Shown piece after piece: positions 17,559 to 27,005 of a stretch of DNA of 50,975 nt. The stretch is taken from the NCBI GenBank assembly GCA_949291675.1, contig CASEWR010000026.1:1-50975 (forward strand), read 5' to 3'. Below the pieces are notes generated by a model. That model was not told where the DNA came from and ran no database searches. It saw nothing but the letters and a program-made list of their open reading frames with translations. Numbering within the stretch: the first letter of the stretch is position 1; every line of letters begins with the position of its first letter. The position numbers and the translations under genes were made by a program. Origin of the DNA: an uncultured Desulfovibrio sp. Lineage in GTDB: Bacteria > Desulfobacterota > Desulfovibrionia > Desulfovibrionales > Desulfovibrionaceae.

Positions 17559-19037
17559 ATGGAGCGTACAGACTGCGGCACTGACTATGCAAAGGTGCGG
17601 GAACTGGTGGCAGGCGGGTGTGACGTCTATGCGGATTCTCGCGAGGTGACCAGAGGATCTGTCTTTGTGGCAGTGACAGGTGCCGCAGAGGACGGCACAA
17701 AATACGTGCCTCAGGCACTGGAACAGGGGGCAGCGTACATTGTCCTGGACAGGACAAGGGCTGATGCTGACGTGCTGGCAGCCATTGCTGCCAGGGGCGC
17801 GCAGGCTGTGTGCTGCACAGATACGCGCTTTGCCATTTCTGACCTTGCCTGCGCACGCTACCACACCGAGGAGAGCAGGCTCACCATCCTTGCTGTCACA
17901 GGCACCAATGGCAAGACCACCTGCGCCTATCTGCTGGAGCAGTTGTTTGCAGCCATGGGCCACAAGGTGGGAGTGCTCGGCACAGTGAGCTATCGCTGGC
18001 CGGGCTTTTCCATGCCTGCACCCCTGACCACACCAGGCCCTGTCCAGGTGCACAAGGCCCTGCACGACATGGCAAAGGCCGGTGCCGATGTCTGCGTCAT
18101 GGAAGTCTCCTCCCATGCCCTGGCCCAGGGACGCGTGCAGCATGTGCCCTTTGCCGGCGCCTGCTTCACCAATCTCACCCAGGACCATCTGGACTTCCAC
18201 AAGGACATGGAAGACTACTTTGCTGCCAAGTCCCTGCTCTTCACGGCCACCCCGAAGCCTGACAAGGCTGTGGCCACCAATGCCGACGATGCGTATGGCC
18301 TGCGTCTGGCAAAGCTTTGCCCTGGCGCCTGGACCTATGGCTTTGGTCCTGCGCCCGAAGGCGTGGACCCGGCCCGTCACCTGCAGGGCGAACTTCTGGA
18401 ACACGGCACCTCAGGCGTGGGCCTGCGCCTCACCTGCCAGGGCAGAACCTGGGAGCTGCACTCCCCCCTTATCGGCCGCTTCAATGCTGACAATCTCATG
18501 ACTGTGCAGGCCCTGGGCCTGGCCATGGGGCTGACCGACTTTGCGCCCCTGCAGGGCTTTGCCGGTGTGCCTGGGCGCATGGAGCGTGTGGTCAATGCCA
18601 GGGGCCTGCATGTCTTTGTGGACTATGCCCATACCCCGGATGCCCTTGTGAACGTCCTGCAGGCCTTGCGCGGTGCAGGCTTTACGCGCATTGTCACAGT
18701 CTTTGGCTGCGGCGGCAACAGAGACCGCAGCAAGCGTCCCCGCATGGGTGAGGCTGTGGCAGCGTACTCGGATGTGGCTGTGCTCACTTCGGACAATCCC
18801 CGCTTTGAGGATCCGCTGGCCATCATGGCAGACGTCCTGCCGGGCCTGGCCACGGCAAAGGAAGTGCATCAGGAGGCTGACAGGCGCGCAGCCACTGCCT
18901 GGGCCCTGGAACAGCTCGGGCCCGAGGACGCACTGCTCATCGCAGGTAAGGGTCATGAGGACTATCAGATCGTCAATGGCGTCAAACGCCACTACAGCGA
19001 CCAGGAAACTGTGCGCGAACTGCTGGGAGAGGCATAG
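17559..19037 (+). CDS. murE: UDP-MurNAc-L-Ala-D-Glu:meso-diaminopimelate ligase
   Basis: 492 residues. It adds meso-diaminopimelate to the UDP-MurNAc-dipeptide in the cytoplasm. The Mur-ligase N-terminal domain (about 20-100) is followed by the ATP P-loop TGTNGKTT (about 114-121), MEVSSHAL, and the substrate-specificity motif DNPR within TSDNPRFEDP, which marks a diaminopimelate rather than a lysine enzyme. ATG 17559 gives normal length; the open frame back to 17232 overlaps ftsI and was rejected. 148-bp gap after ftsI. Confidence 0.97.
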   Translation: MERTDCGTDYAKVRELVAGGCDVYADSREVTRGSVFVAVTGAAEDGTKYVPQALEQGAAYIVLDRTRADADVLAAIAARGAQAVCCTDTRFAISDLACARYHTEESRLTILAVTGTNGKTTCAYLLEQLFAAMGHKVGVLGTVSYRWPGFSMPAPLTTPGPVQVHKALHDMAKAGADVCVMEVSSHALAQGRVQHVPFAGACFTNLTQDHLDFHKDMEDYFAAKSLLFTATPKPDKAVATNADDAYGLRLAKLCPGAWTYGFGPAPEGVDPARHLQGELLEHGTSGVGLRLTCQGRTWELHSPLIGRFNADNLMTVQALGLAMGLTDFAPLQGFAGVPGRMERVVNARGLHVFVDYAHTPDALVNVLQALRGAGFTRIVTVFGCGGNRDRSKRPRMGEAVAAYSDVAVLTSDNPRFEDPLAIMADVLPGLATAKEVHQEADRRAATAWALEQLGPEDALLIAGKGHEDYQIVNGVKRHYSDQETVRELLGEA

Positions 19038-19287
19038 GGTGTGCCCGGCCTGACACGGGACGCAGCGCCACCTTGCGCACAGACACAGGGCGCACAGATA
19101 CCAGGCGCAGCGCCACGGGACGCACAGACACAGGCGGCCGGGAAGCCGGCCGCGTCATCATTTTTCAACCGGGCATGGCTTGGCAGGTTTTGCTGCAGCA
19201 GACGCTGCTGCAGCAGGGAGCCGAGCAGCGAACAGCCCGAAAAACTGGCCGAACAACTGGCCGTAAGACTGACCGGGAGGGGGCAGA
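19038..19287. other. Repeat-containing gap between murE and murF
   Basis: 250 bases with degenerate units: CACGGGACGCAG-like and CGCACAGACACAGG-like sequences repeat between 19055 and 19140. No gene seen. Confidence 0.55.
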
Positions 19288-20796
19288 ATGCAGCTGACTG
19301 CGGGCGAACTTGCGCAGATACTGGGGTGTGAGCCCTGTTTTGCAGGCACAGTGGCAGACAGGAAGGCTGCCATGGCCAGGCGCCTCACAGGCGCTGCCAT
19401 TGACTCGCGTGCCGTGAAGGAGGGCGACCTCTTTGTCTGTCTGCCCGGTGAGAAGGCAGACGGCCATGACTTTGCCCTGCAGGCCTGCAGGGCAGGGGCT
19501 GGGGCCCTGCTTGCCCGGCGCATGCTGCCTGAGCTTGGCGAAGAATTCCCTGCCACGCCCGTCTTTGTGGTGGACAAGCCGGAACAGGCCTTTGGCAGGA
19601 TAGCCGCTGCAGTGCGGGCCGGATTTCACGGACACGTCATTGGCATCACAGGCACTGCCGGCAAGACCACCCTCAAGGAATGGCTCTCATCCCTGCTCTC
19701 GCAGAGCATGCGCTGCGCAAAGACCGAGGGCAATCACAATAATCAGCTGGGTCTGCCTCTCTCCATCTGCAACACACAAGGCGATGAAGACGCCTGGGTC
19801 ATGGAAATGGGGGTGAGTCACCCTGGTGACATGGAGGAGCTGGCAGGCATCCTGCGCCCGGACATCGGCATTGTGCTCAATGCCGGCACAGGCCACACCG
19901 AGGGCCTGGGCGCCATGGGTGTGGCCTGGCACAAGACGCGCATGTTTTCCCTGCTTGCCCCCCATGGCCTTGCCATTGCCTGCCGGGACTACCCGGACTT
20001 GCGCGAGAAGGCCGAGGCAGTCTGCAAAGAGTCCGGTGTGCCCCTGCACTTTTTTGCTGTGGCCCGCACGCAGCAGGAATACAGAAACTTCTGTGCCTCG
20101 GGACCTGCAGGCTGCATGGCCCTGGTGGACCCGAACAATCCCCTGTTGTGCCATGTCTGCGCACGCAGAAAAGACAGGGTGGAAGAGACCCATGTCACCC
20201 TGCCCATGGCAGGGGCTGCCGCAGCAGAGAACCTGGCCTGCATCACCCTCACAGCCTCCATATTGCGCCTTGACCTGTGTGTGCTGCAGGATGCCCTGCA
20301 TGCAGCCGTTGCCCCCGGCCATCGCTATGCCAGACACGAGTGTGGCAGGCATGTGCTCATTGATGACAGCTACAATGCCAATCCCCTTTCCATGGAGCGC
20401 ATGATTGCTGCCGCAGGCACAGAGAGCGCCCTGGCAGGCCGCAGCCTGGTGGCCGTGCTCGGTGCCATGCTGGAGCTCGGGGAGGAGGCAGAGGCTGCCC
20501 ACACTGCCCTGGGCGTCTGTCTGGCGCAGCATGCGGCACGCCTTGTGTGCTGGAAGGGGCCCTGTGCCGAGGCTGTGCAAAAGGGCCTGCATGCTGGCCT
20601 GCAGCAGGGCCAGACCGAGATTCCCTTTGTGGTCTTTGCCTCTGACGACGAGTGCGCAGCTGCCATAGCAGAATACATGCAGACACAGTCACAGCAGCAG
20701 GGCCTGACCATCCTGTGCAAGGGCTCGCGCTCCAACCATCTTGAAACTGCGGCCACAGCCATACAACGCCTGCTGACAGCATCAGCAGAGGACTAG
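19288..20796 (+). CDS. murF: UDP-MurNAc-tripeptide:D-Ala-D-Ala ligase
   Basis: 502 residues. It adds D-Ala-D-Ala to complete the UDP-MurNAc-pentapeptide. The N-terminal domain contains IDSRAVKEGDLFVCLPGEK (about 33-51). The ATP P-loop is GITGTAGKTT (about 119-128), followed by EGNHNNQLGLPL and the C-terminal ligase domain with LIDDSYNANPLSM. It has a GGGAGGGGG-type Shine-Dalgarno and ends 3 bp before mraY, so the two are probably translationally coupled. Confidence 0.96.
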   Translation: MQLTAGELAQILGCEPCFAGTVADRKAAMARRLTGAAIDSRAVKEGDLFVCLPGEKADGHDFALQACRAGAGALLARRMLPELGEEFPATPVFVVDKPEQAFGRIAAAVRAGFHGHVIGITGTAGKTTLKEWLSSLLSQSMRCAKTEGNHNNQLGLPLSICNTQGDEDAWVMEMGVSHPGDMEELAGILRPDIGIVLNAGTGHTEGLGAMGVAWHKTRMFSLLAPHGLAIACRDYPDLREKAEAVCKESGVPLHFFAVARTQQEYRNFCASGPAGCMALVDPNNPLLCHVCARRKDRVEETHVTLPMAGAAAAENLACITLTASILRLDLCVLQDALHAAVAPGHRYARHECGRHVLIDDSYNANPLSMERMIAAAGTESALAGRSLVAVLGAMLELGEEAEAAHTALGVCLAQHAARLVCWKGPCAEAVQKGLHAGLQQGQTEIPFVVFASDDECAAAIAEYMQTQSQQQGLTILCKGSRSNHLETAATAIQRLLTASAED

Positions 20797-20799
20797 TTC

Positions 20800-21876
20800 A
20801 TGCTTTATCATCTCCTTGTGCCCTATGCAGGCGACTTCACTGCCCTCAACGTCTTTCGCTACATCACCTTCCGCTCCCTGGGCGCCCTGATCACGGCCAT
20901 GCTCATCATGGTGATCTTCGGGCCTGCCTTCATCAACTTTCTCCACCGCATCAAGTGCGGCCAGTACATTCTCTCGGACGTGAAGGCCCATGAGCAGAAG
21001 GCAGGCACTCCCACCATGGGCGGCATCATGATTGCCATAGCCCTTTTTGCCAGCCTGCTTTTGTGGGCAGATCTGTCCAGCCGCTATATCTGGATGGTGT
21101 CCCTGGTCTTTGCCGGCTACGGTCTGGTGGGCTTCTGGGACGACTATACCAAGCTGCGCCACCATCAGAACAAGGGCATCTCCCCCAGAGCCAAGATGGC
21201 AGGCCTGCTCGCAGTCTCCGTCATTGCCATGTCCCTGCTCTACTTTGACCCCTGCTATTCCACCAATCTCTCCATCCCCTTCTCCAAGCAGTGGGCCCCG
21301 GACCTGGGCATTCTCTACTTCCCCTTCGGCATTCTGGTCATGGTCTCCTCTGCCAATGCCGTGAACCTCACTGACGGCCTGGATGGCCTGGCCATTGGTC
21401 CCACCATTGTGGCAGGCGTGGTCTTTGCCATCTTTATCTACATCACAGGCAACGTGATGCTCACCCAGTACCTCTACATGCCCTATATCCCCGGCATGGG
21501 TGAGGTGACGGTCTTCTGCGGCGCCTTTATCGGTGCGTCCTTAGGCTTTCTCTGGTTCAATGCCTATCCTGCCCAGGTCTTCATGGGCGATGTGGGCTCA
21601 TTAAGCCTGGGCGGCACCCTGGGCTTCCTCTCTTTGCTCTGCAAGCAGGAGTTTTTGCTGACCCTGGCAGGCGGCCTCTTTGTGGTGGAAACATTGTCCG
21701 TGATCCTGCAGGTGAGCTACTTTCGCTGGACAGGGGGCAAGCGCATCTTCCGCATGGCGCCCCTGCACCATCACTTTGAGCTCAAGGGCATCCCTGAGTC
21801 CAAGATCATCATCCGCTTCTGGATCACGTCCATTTTGCTTGCCCTGCTGGCCTTATCCACCATCAAGCTGAGATAG
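20800..21876 (+). CDS. mraY: Phospho-MurNAc-pentapeptide translocase
   Basis: 358 residues, polytopic inner-membrane enzyme with about ten transmembrane helices. It transfers phospho-MurNAc-pentapeptide to undecaprenyl phosphate to give lipid I. Conserved motifs are [44 protein letters not shown] and [11 protein letters not shown], with all catalytic Asp and His residues visible. The ATG is 3 bp after the murF stop, with GAGGA upstream. Confidence 0.98.
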   Translation: MLYHLLVPYAGDFTALNVFRYITFRSLGALITAMLIMVIFGPAFINFLHRIKCGQYILSDVKAHEQKAGTPTMGGIMIAIALFASLLLWADLSSRYIWMVSLVFAGYGLVGFWDDYTKLRHHQNKGISPRAKMAGLLAVSVIAMSLLYFDPCYSTNLSIPFSKQWAPDLGILYFPFGILVMVSSANAVNLTDGLDGLAIGPTIVAGVVFAIFIYITGNVMLTQYLYMPYIPGMGEVTVFCGAFIGASLGFLWFNAYPAQVFMGDVGSLSLGGTLGFLSLLCKQEFLLTLAGGLFVVETLSVILQVSYFRWTGGKRIFRMAPLHHHFELKGIPESKIIIRFWITSILLALLALSTIKLR

Positions 21877-21965
21877 GACGTCTTCCCGGCCCCTGCGCTC
21901 TGTCAGGGCCGGGTTTGCCTGTTTTTCAAGACTTTGCGCCGTGCGCGCGTCACGAGGATTTTGTC

Positions 21966-23378
21966 ATGCTGCACATGCCCCTGCGTCCCCTGACAGGAGA
22001 CCACGAGTGTCAGACCCTTCCTGCAGGCATCTCTTCCAGGCTGGGCAGGCTGCCTGCCCCTGGCGACAAGGTGGTGGTCGTGGGTTCCGGCAAGTCCGGC
22101 CAGGCTGCCTGCAGACTTCTGGCAGCACACGGCTGCAGGGTTCACCTGCTGGAGGCAGGTCAGATTGCCGATGCGCTCAGGGCCGAGTTCGAGGCCCTGG
22201 GCTGCGTGGTGGAAGTGGGTGCCCACACGAGAGCGCAGTTTGCAGACGCTGCCTTTGTTATCCCAAGCCCCGGTGTTTCCCTGCGCTCATTGCTTTCCGT
22301 CATGGGGCTTCCAGAGGATACAGCCCTGGAAGGCAGTGAAGGGCCTGTTATTCTGGCAGAGACCGAGCTTGCCTGGCGCTACCTTGCTGAGAGCGGCAGG
22401 GTGGCTGAAAAAATCATTGCTGTCACAGGCACCAGCGGCAAGACCACCACAGTGCACCTTATTGCCGACATGCTCACTCAGGCAGGCAAGAAGGCTGTGC
22501 TGGCAGGCAATGTGGGCACCCCCCTCTCCCAGTATCTGCTGGACCTGGCAGAGGGCGCAGCACGGGCCGATGTGCTGGTGGTGGAGATTTCAAGCTTTCA
22601 GCTGCAGACCTGCGTGCTCTTTCGCCCGGATGTGGCTGTGCTCATGAACATCACTCCCAATCACCTGGACTATCACGCGGACATGGCCGAATACACAGCT
22701 GCCAAGCTGCGCCTCTTTGCCTGCCAGAGGCCTGAGGACAAGGCCATTGTGCCTGGCGAATGGCTGCAGGCGTATGAGGAAGGGGGCTTTGCAGCCAGGG
22801 CAGTCCAGGTACAGGTTCAGCATCTTTTCCCGGACACACCCCTGTTCGGCGAGCACAATGCCCTCAATGCCGAAATCGCGTATGAGGCTGTGAAGGACAT
22901 GGTCTCGTTTGATGCAGCAGCCCAGGCTGTGGCACACTTCACCCCCCTTGCCCACAGGCTTGAGCGGGTGTGCGAGCAGGACGGGGTGCTCTATGTCAAT
23001 GACAGCAAGAGCACGACCCTCACTTCCATGGAAATTGCCCTCAAGGCCTTTACACGGCCAGTGCTGCTCTTGTGCGGCGGCCACTTCAAGGGGGGCGACC
23101 CTGCTGAGCTGGCAGCACTTGTTCGCGACAAGGTGCGCTGCGTGGCAGGCTTTGGTGATGCAAAGGATATCTTCATGCCTGCCTGGGAGGGCATTGTGCC
23201 CATGCAGTGGTTTGCGACCCTGCGCCCGGCAGTGCTCTGGCTGCAGCAGCAGGCACGGGCTGGCGACGTCATTCTTCTCTCCCCGGGCACGGCAAGCTTT
23301 GACCTGTATCAGGGTATGGCGTACCGGGGAGCCGACTTCAAGGCCATTGTGGCCGATATCTGCGCAGGCAGGGCCTGA
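21966..23378 (+). CDS. murD: UDP-MurNAc-L-alanine:D-glutamate ligase
   Basis: 470 residues. It adds D-glutamate to UDP-MurNAc-L-Ala. The Rossmann-like start KVVVVGSGKSGQAA (about 35-48) binds the UDP part. The P-loop TGTSGKTTT, NITPNHLDYH and YVNDSKSTT complete the Mur-ligase signatures. ATG 21966 chosen for its GAGG upstream; the open frame starts at 21915. It is followed by a 310-bp repeat-filled gap before ftsW. Confidence 0.96.
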   Translation: MLHMPLRPLTGDHECQTLPAGISSRLGRLPAPGDKVVVVGSGKSGQAACRLLAAHGCRVHLLEAGQIADALRAEFEALGCVVEVGAHTRAQFADAAFVIPSPGVSLRSLLSVMGLPEDTALEGSEGPVILAETELAWRYLAESGRVAEKIIAVTGTSGKTTTVHLIADMLTQAGKKAVLAGNVGTPLSQYLLDLAEGAARADVLVVEISSFQLQTCVLFRPDVAVLMNITPNHLDYHADMAEYTAAKLRLFACQRPEDKAIVPGEWLQAYEEGGFAARAVQVQVQHLFPDTPLFGEHNALNAEIAYEAVKDMVSFDAAAQAVAHFTPLAHRLERVCEQDGVLYVNDSKSTTLTSMEIALKAFTRPVLLLCGGHFKGGDPAELAALVRDKVRCVAGFGDAKDIFMPAWEGIVPMQWFATLRPAVLWLQQQARAGDVILLSPGTASFDLYQGMAYRGADFKAIVADICAGRA

Positions 23379-23688
23379 TGCCCTGCGGCACAGGGGCAGG
23401 CTGAAAGGCACACGCTGGACACAGCCGGCCGGGCCCGAGCAGGGCGATCTGAGCCAGGCTGGAGCCGGGTGACACAGGTGCAGGCACAAGGGCGATGGTC
23501 GCACAGGCAGACTGACACAGTCAGGCAGGTGCGGCATCGTGTGACACAGGCACAAGGGCGACAGTCGCACAGGCAGGCTGACACAGCCGGGCAGGTGCGG
23601 CATCGTGCGACACAGGTACAGGGGTGACAGTCGTGCAGGCAGGGCAGCAGTGACGTAAGCGTCAGGCTATGCCCTGAAGGAGCAGGCA
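23379..23688. repeat. About 66-bp imperfect tandem repeat between murD and ftsW
   Basis: Two full copies (23469-23540 and 23541-23606) and one partial copy (23607 to about 23645) share the order GACACAGG, CACAAGGGCGA, GGTCGCACAGGCAG, GGCAGGTGCGGCATCGT. They fill most of the 310-bp gene-free gap. The copies are directly adjacent with no spacers, so this is not CRISPR. No gene seen. Confidence 0.8.
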
Positions 23689-25404
23689 GTGAGCTGGTGG
23701 AAAAAGACACATCAGACAGTACAGACCGAGGCCGAAACAGCAGCCCATGCTGCGCATGAGGCCGGTCATGGCGCCGGCAATGGCCCTGGCAATGGCGCAG
23801 GCGGGCCTGTGCGCAATACCCTGCGCAAGGGAGAGGACAAGCCCTTTGAGTCCGCCCTGCTGGCAGCTCAGGATGGCTCGTCGCCAAAGGGGACTTCCGC
23901 AGCGCAGGCACACACTGCAGCCCCGGTGCAGCAGCAGCTGCGCCCTGCGCACAGGCCTCTCACACGGCCGTTCACAGGCATTTTGCGCAAGCAGGCAGTG
24001 TCGGAGGACCTGCCCCATCAGACATCCCGGCCCGTGCACTCCGTGCTGGCTGTGCCGCCCCTGCAGACGCACGCAGCGTCCGCAGAGGGGGCAGGGTTGC
24101 CTGGCACAGGCGAGCAAGCTCAGGTGAACTCTGTCATTGCCGCAGCCCCTGGTCAGGAGCCTGCAGGGCAGCACAAGCCCCTGCTGTTCCCCTCCGGGCA
24201 AGCGCAGGAGGGCGGGCATGAGACAGGACATGAGGCCGGGCATGCTGCCGGGCATGATGCAGAACATGCTGCGCAGCTGGAAGCCAGGCGCGAGAAGGCC
24301 AGGGCAGATGCTGCAGGCGGCATTGACTGGTGGCTCTTTGTGCTCCTGGTCATGATCCTCGGCATTGGCCTTGTCATGGTGCTCTCTGCCAGCGGCATTG
24401 TTGCCGAGAATGACTACGGGGACAAATACTACTTTTTCAAAAAGCAGCTGATCTTTGCCTCTGCAGGCGGCGTGCTCATGGGCCTTGCGGCCATGATGCC
24501 CCGCTCCCTGCTCTACAAAAGCCACTATCCGCTGCTCTTCATGGTGCTCTTTCTGCTGCTTCTGACACTCTCGCCACTCTCGCCGGCCATCAACGGTGCA
24601 CACCGCTGGATACGCGTGGGACCGGTGAGCATACAGCCCATGGAGTTTGTGAAAATTGCCCTGGCGCTCTATCTGGCCTATTACATGGCGACCAAGCAGG
24701 AGCTGGTGAAGACCTTCAGCCGCGGCGTGGTGCCGCCCTTCCTGGTCACCATGCTCTTTTGCGGGCTTCTGCTCCTGCAGCCTGACTTCGGCAGCTCGGT
24801 GGTGCTGGCCATGCTGCTTCTGCTCATGTGCATCGCCGGCGGCACCAGGCTCTTCTACATCATCATGGCCATGCTCCTGGCCATTGTGGGCGTTGTGGCC
24901 CTGGTTATCTTCGAGCCCTACCGCATGCGCAGGCTCATGGCCTTCCTGGACCCCTTCAAGGATGCCCATGACACAGGCTATCAGCTGGTGCAGTCCCTGC
25001 TTGCCATTGGCTCCGGCTCCTTCTTCGGTGTGGGCATGGGTGCCTCGCGCCAGAAGATGTTCTATCTGCCTGAAGCGCACAACGACTTCATCATGGCAGT
25101 GCTGGCAGAGGAAATGGGCTTTGTGGGCGTGAGCGTGGTCATGCTCCTCTTTCTGTTCTTCTTCTGGCGCTGCTATCTCATCATCAGGGGCCAGGAAGAG
25201 CTGCGGGCCCGCTACACAGCCTTTGCCCTAAGCTGCATCATTGCCCTTGGTGTCATTCTCAATCTGGCTGTGGTCATGGGTGTTGCCCCGCCCAAGGGCG
25301 TGCCCATGCCATTCCTAAGCTATGGCGGCTCCAATCTGGTCGCCATGATGATTTGTGTGGGCCTGCTGCTCAATTTCTCGCGGACAGCAAAACTGCCGCA
25401 CTGA
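23689..25404 (+). CDS. ftsW: Lipid II glycosyltransferase FtsW (SEDS) with long N-terminal extension
   Basis: 571 residues versus about 380-420 for the family. Residues about 212-565 form the ten-helix SEDS core. Family signatures include GAHRWIRVGPVSIQPMEF, QPDFGSS, the catalytic-loop segment DAHDTGYQLVQSL and PFLSYGGSN. FtsW polymerises septal glycan with FtsI. Residues 1-210 are low-complexity (Ala/Gly/His/Gln), with a GHExGHxAGH-type repeat at about 177-192, and should lie in the cytoplasm. GTG start 23689 has AAGGAG 6 nt upstream, which supports translation of the extension. Confidence 0.95.
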   Translation: MSWWKKTHQTVQTEAETAAHAAHEAGHGAGNGPGNGAGGPVRNTLRKGEDKPFESALLAAQDGSSPKGTSAAQAHTAAPVQQQLRPAHRPLTRPFTGILRKQAVSEDLPHQTSRPVHSVLAVPPLQTHAASAEGAGLPGTGEQAQVNSVIAAAPGQEPAGQHKPLLFPSGQAQEGGHETGHEAGHAAGHDAEHAAQLEARREKARADAAGGIDWWLFVLLVMILGIGLVMVLSASGIVAENDYGDKYYFFKKQLIFASAGGVLMGLAAMMPRSLLYKSHYPLLFMVLFLLLLTLSPLSPAINGAHRWIRVGPVSIQPMEFVKIALALYLAYYMATKQELVKTFSRGVVPPFLVTMLFCGLLLLQPDFGSSVVLAMLLLLMCIAGGTRLFYIIMAMLLAIVGVVALVIFEPYRMRRLMAFLDPFKDAHDTGYQLVQSLLAIGSGSFFGVGMGASRQKMFYLPEAHNDFIMAVLAEEMGFVGVSVVMLLFLFFFWRCYLIIRGQEELRARYTAFALSCIIALGVILNLAVVMGVAPPKGVPMPFLSYGGSNLVAMMICVGLLLNFSRTAKLPH

Positions 25405-25643
25405 CGGCACGCTGCCTGCTGCGCCTGCGCACTGGCAGGAGCACACACTGTGGCCAGGACGCTGCCAGGCAGCGCCCGGGCCACAGGAGTCCCCCCGTTT
25501 TTTCGTGTTCTGCTGACCAGGCAGTGCTTCGGGTCACAGCGAAGGCAGTGCCTGGTCAGGGCCGTTTTCCCGGCCTTCCCCTGACATTTCACTGACAAAG
25601 ACATAAAGGAGAGGCATGCCCCTTCGGGCGTGCAGAAACTGGT
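25405..25643 (+). promoter_or_regulatory. ftsW-murG gap with hairpin between Shine-Dalgarno and murG start
   Basis: AAAGGAGAGG lies at 25605-25614, 30 nt before the murG ATG. Between them GCATGCCC (25614-25621) can pair with GGGCGTGC (25626-25633, one G.U pair) around a CTTC loop, leaving 10 nt to the ATG, so folding would bring the ribosome site to normal spacing. An out-of-frame ATG occurs at 25616. The rest of the gap shows nothing clear. Confidence 0.45.
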
Positions 25644-26744
25644 ATGAAACGTGTCCTTCTCACTACTGGTGGTACCGGCGGTCACATCTTCCCGGCTCTT
25701 GCCGTTGCTGAAGAGCTGCGCAGGCAGTTTGAGGGTGTTGAGATTCTCTTCATGGGCTCGCAGAACGGGCTCGAAAAGCGACTGGCAGAACAGGCAGGCA
25801 TTACCTATATCGGCCTGCCGGTCAGTGGCGTGCTCGGCAAGGGCTTTGGTGCCATCTCAGCCCTGGCCAGGCTGGTCATGGCTGTGCCCAGGGCCATGCG
25901 CATTGTGCGCGAGTTCAACCCTGACTGTGCAGCGGGCTTTGGCTCCTATGCAGCCTTTGCCCCGCTTCTGGCAGCCCGCCTTCTGAAAGTCCCCTCCGTG
26001 CTCCACGAGCAGAATGCCGTGGCGGGTGCCAGCAACAGGGTGCTGGCCAGGTTCTGCGACCGCATCTGCACCTCACTGCCCGACACGACAGGTTTTGACA
26101 AGCGCCACATTGTGCAGACCGGCAATCCCGTGCGCAAGGCCATCACCGAAGTGGGCCAGCGTCCCAGACAGTTCCTGGGTAAGCATCTGCTGGTCATGGG
26201 CGGCTCCCAGGGTGCCCATGCCATCAATATGTATATCTGCGGCCTTCTGCCCCGCCTGAAAGAGCTTGGCATCGAAATCTGCCATCAGACAGGCAGGGAG
26301 GACGAGGAGGCTGTGAAGACTGCCTATGCGGAAGCAGGCATGACAACCTGCCGTGTGGCAGCCTTCTTTGACAATATGCCCCAGATGTACTCCTGGGCAG
26401 ACCTGGCTGTCTGCCGTGCCGGTGCCAGCACAGTGACCGAGCTGTGCTCTGCGGCACTGCCCTCCATCCTCATTCCCTTCCCCTATGCCATTCATGACCA
26501 TCAGACCTACAATGCCCTGGCCATGGAGCGCGCAGGGGCAGCCAAGGTCTATGCCCAGAAGGACGTGACCGAGGAAGTGCTTGGCGACCATATCTGCAAT
26601 CTGCTGAGCTCCGGGGATGCCCTGCAGAGCATGGCCAACTCCGCCCTGTGCCTGGCAAGCCCTGAGGCAGCAGCCAATGTGGTGCGCCAGATGCAGGAAG
26701 CTGTGGTGGCCCGCAGCACCATGAACAAGCCCAGAAAGCGCTGA
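25644..26744 (+). CDS. murG: Lipid II synthase, UDP-GlcNAc transferase MurG
   Basis: 366 residues. A membrane-associated GT-B glycosyltransferase that adds GlcNAc to lipid I on the cytoplasmic face. The N-terminal donor/acceptor motif TTGGTGGHIFPALAVAEEL is at about 6-24, with HEQNAVAGASN for lipid I binding, VMGGSQGA opening the C-terminal domain, and CRAGASTVTEL for UDP-GlcNAc. Length is normal. The ATG has no Shine-Dalgarno at usual distance; a hairpin may bridge it. Confidence 0.97.
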   Translation: MKRVLLTTGGTGGHIFPALAVAEELRRQFEGVEILFMGSQNGLEKRLAEQAGITYIGLPVSGVLGKGFGAISALARLVMAVPRAMRIVREFNPDCAAGFGSYAAFAPLLAARLLKVPSVLHEQNAVAGASNRVLARFCDRICTSLPDTTGFDKRHIVQTGNPVRKAITEVGQRPRQFLGKHLLVMGGSQGAHAINMYICGLLPRLKELGIEICHQTGREDEEAVKTAYAEAGMTTCRVAAFFDNMPQMYSWADLAVCRAGASTVTELCSAALPSILIPFPYAIHDHQTYNALAMERAGAAKVYAQKDVTEEVLGDHICNLLSSGDALQSMANSALCLASPEAAANVVRQMQEAVVARSTMNKPRKR

Positions 26745-26853
26745 AGGCCCGGGGACGTTTGCCGGGCCCTGATGCAGGGCCCTGACACCGGACACTGACA
26801 CCGGGCGTACGCGAGGGCTTCGGCAGTCAGGGGCTGTTTCGGCACGAGTCGCG

Positions 26854-26889
26854 GAGACAGTCACAGAGACAGTCACAGAGACTGTGTCA
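26854..26889. repeat. 12-bp tandem repeat between murG and murC
   Basis: GAGACAGTCACA occurs twice exactly, then diverges (GAGACTGTGTCA). Related units GAGGTCGCA and GAGACGGTCACAG follow to about 26930. The 261-bp gap also has a CCCGG/CCGGG hairpin just after murG. Confidence 0.75.
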
Positions 26890-27005
26890 GCATCGGCCAC
26901 AGAGAGGTCGCAGAGACGGTCACAGGACTGTCTCCGGGCGGACAACAACGCCTGTTTTGCACATATAAGACGGCCCTGCGTTGCAGCAGGGCCAGCAGGA
27001 TACCA

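Noticed and set aside
23469-23645. Direct repeats resembling a CRISPR array
   Set aside because: Repeat copies are adjacent without spacers, imperfect, and longer than CRISPR repeats; no cas gene is nearby.
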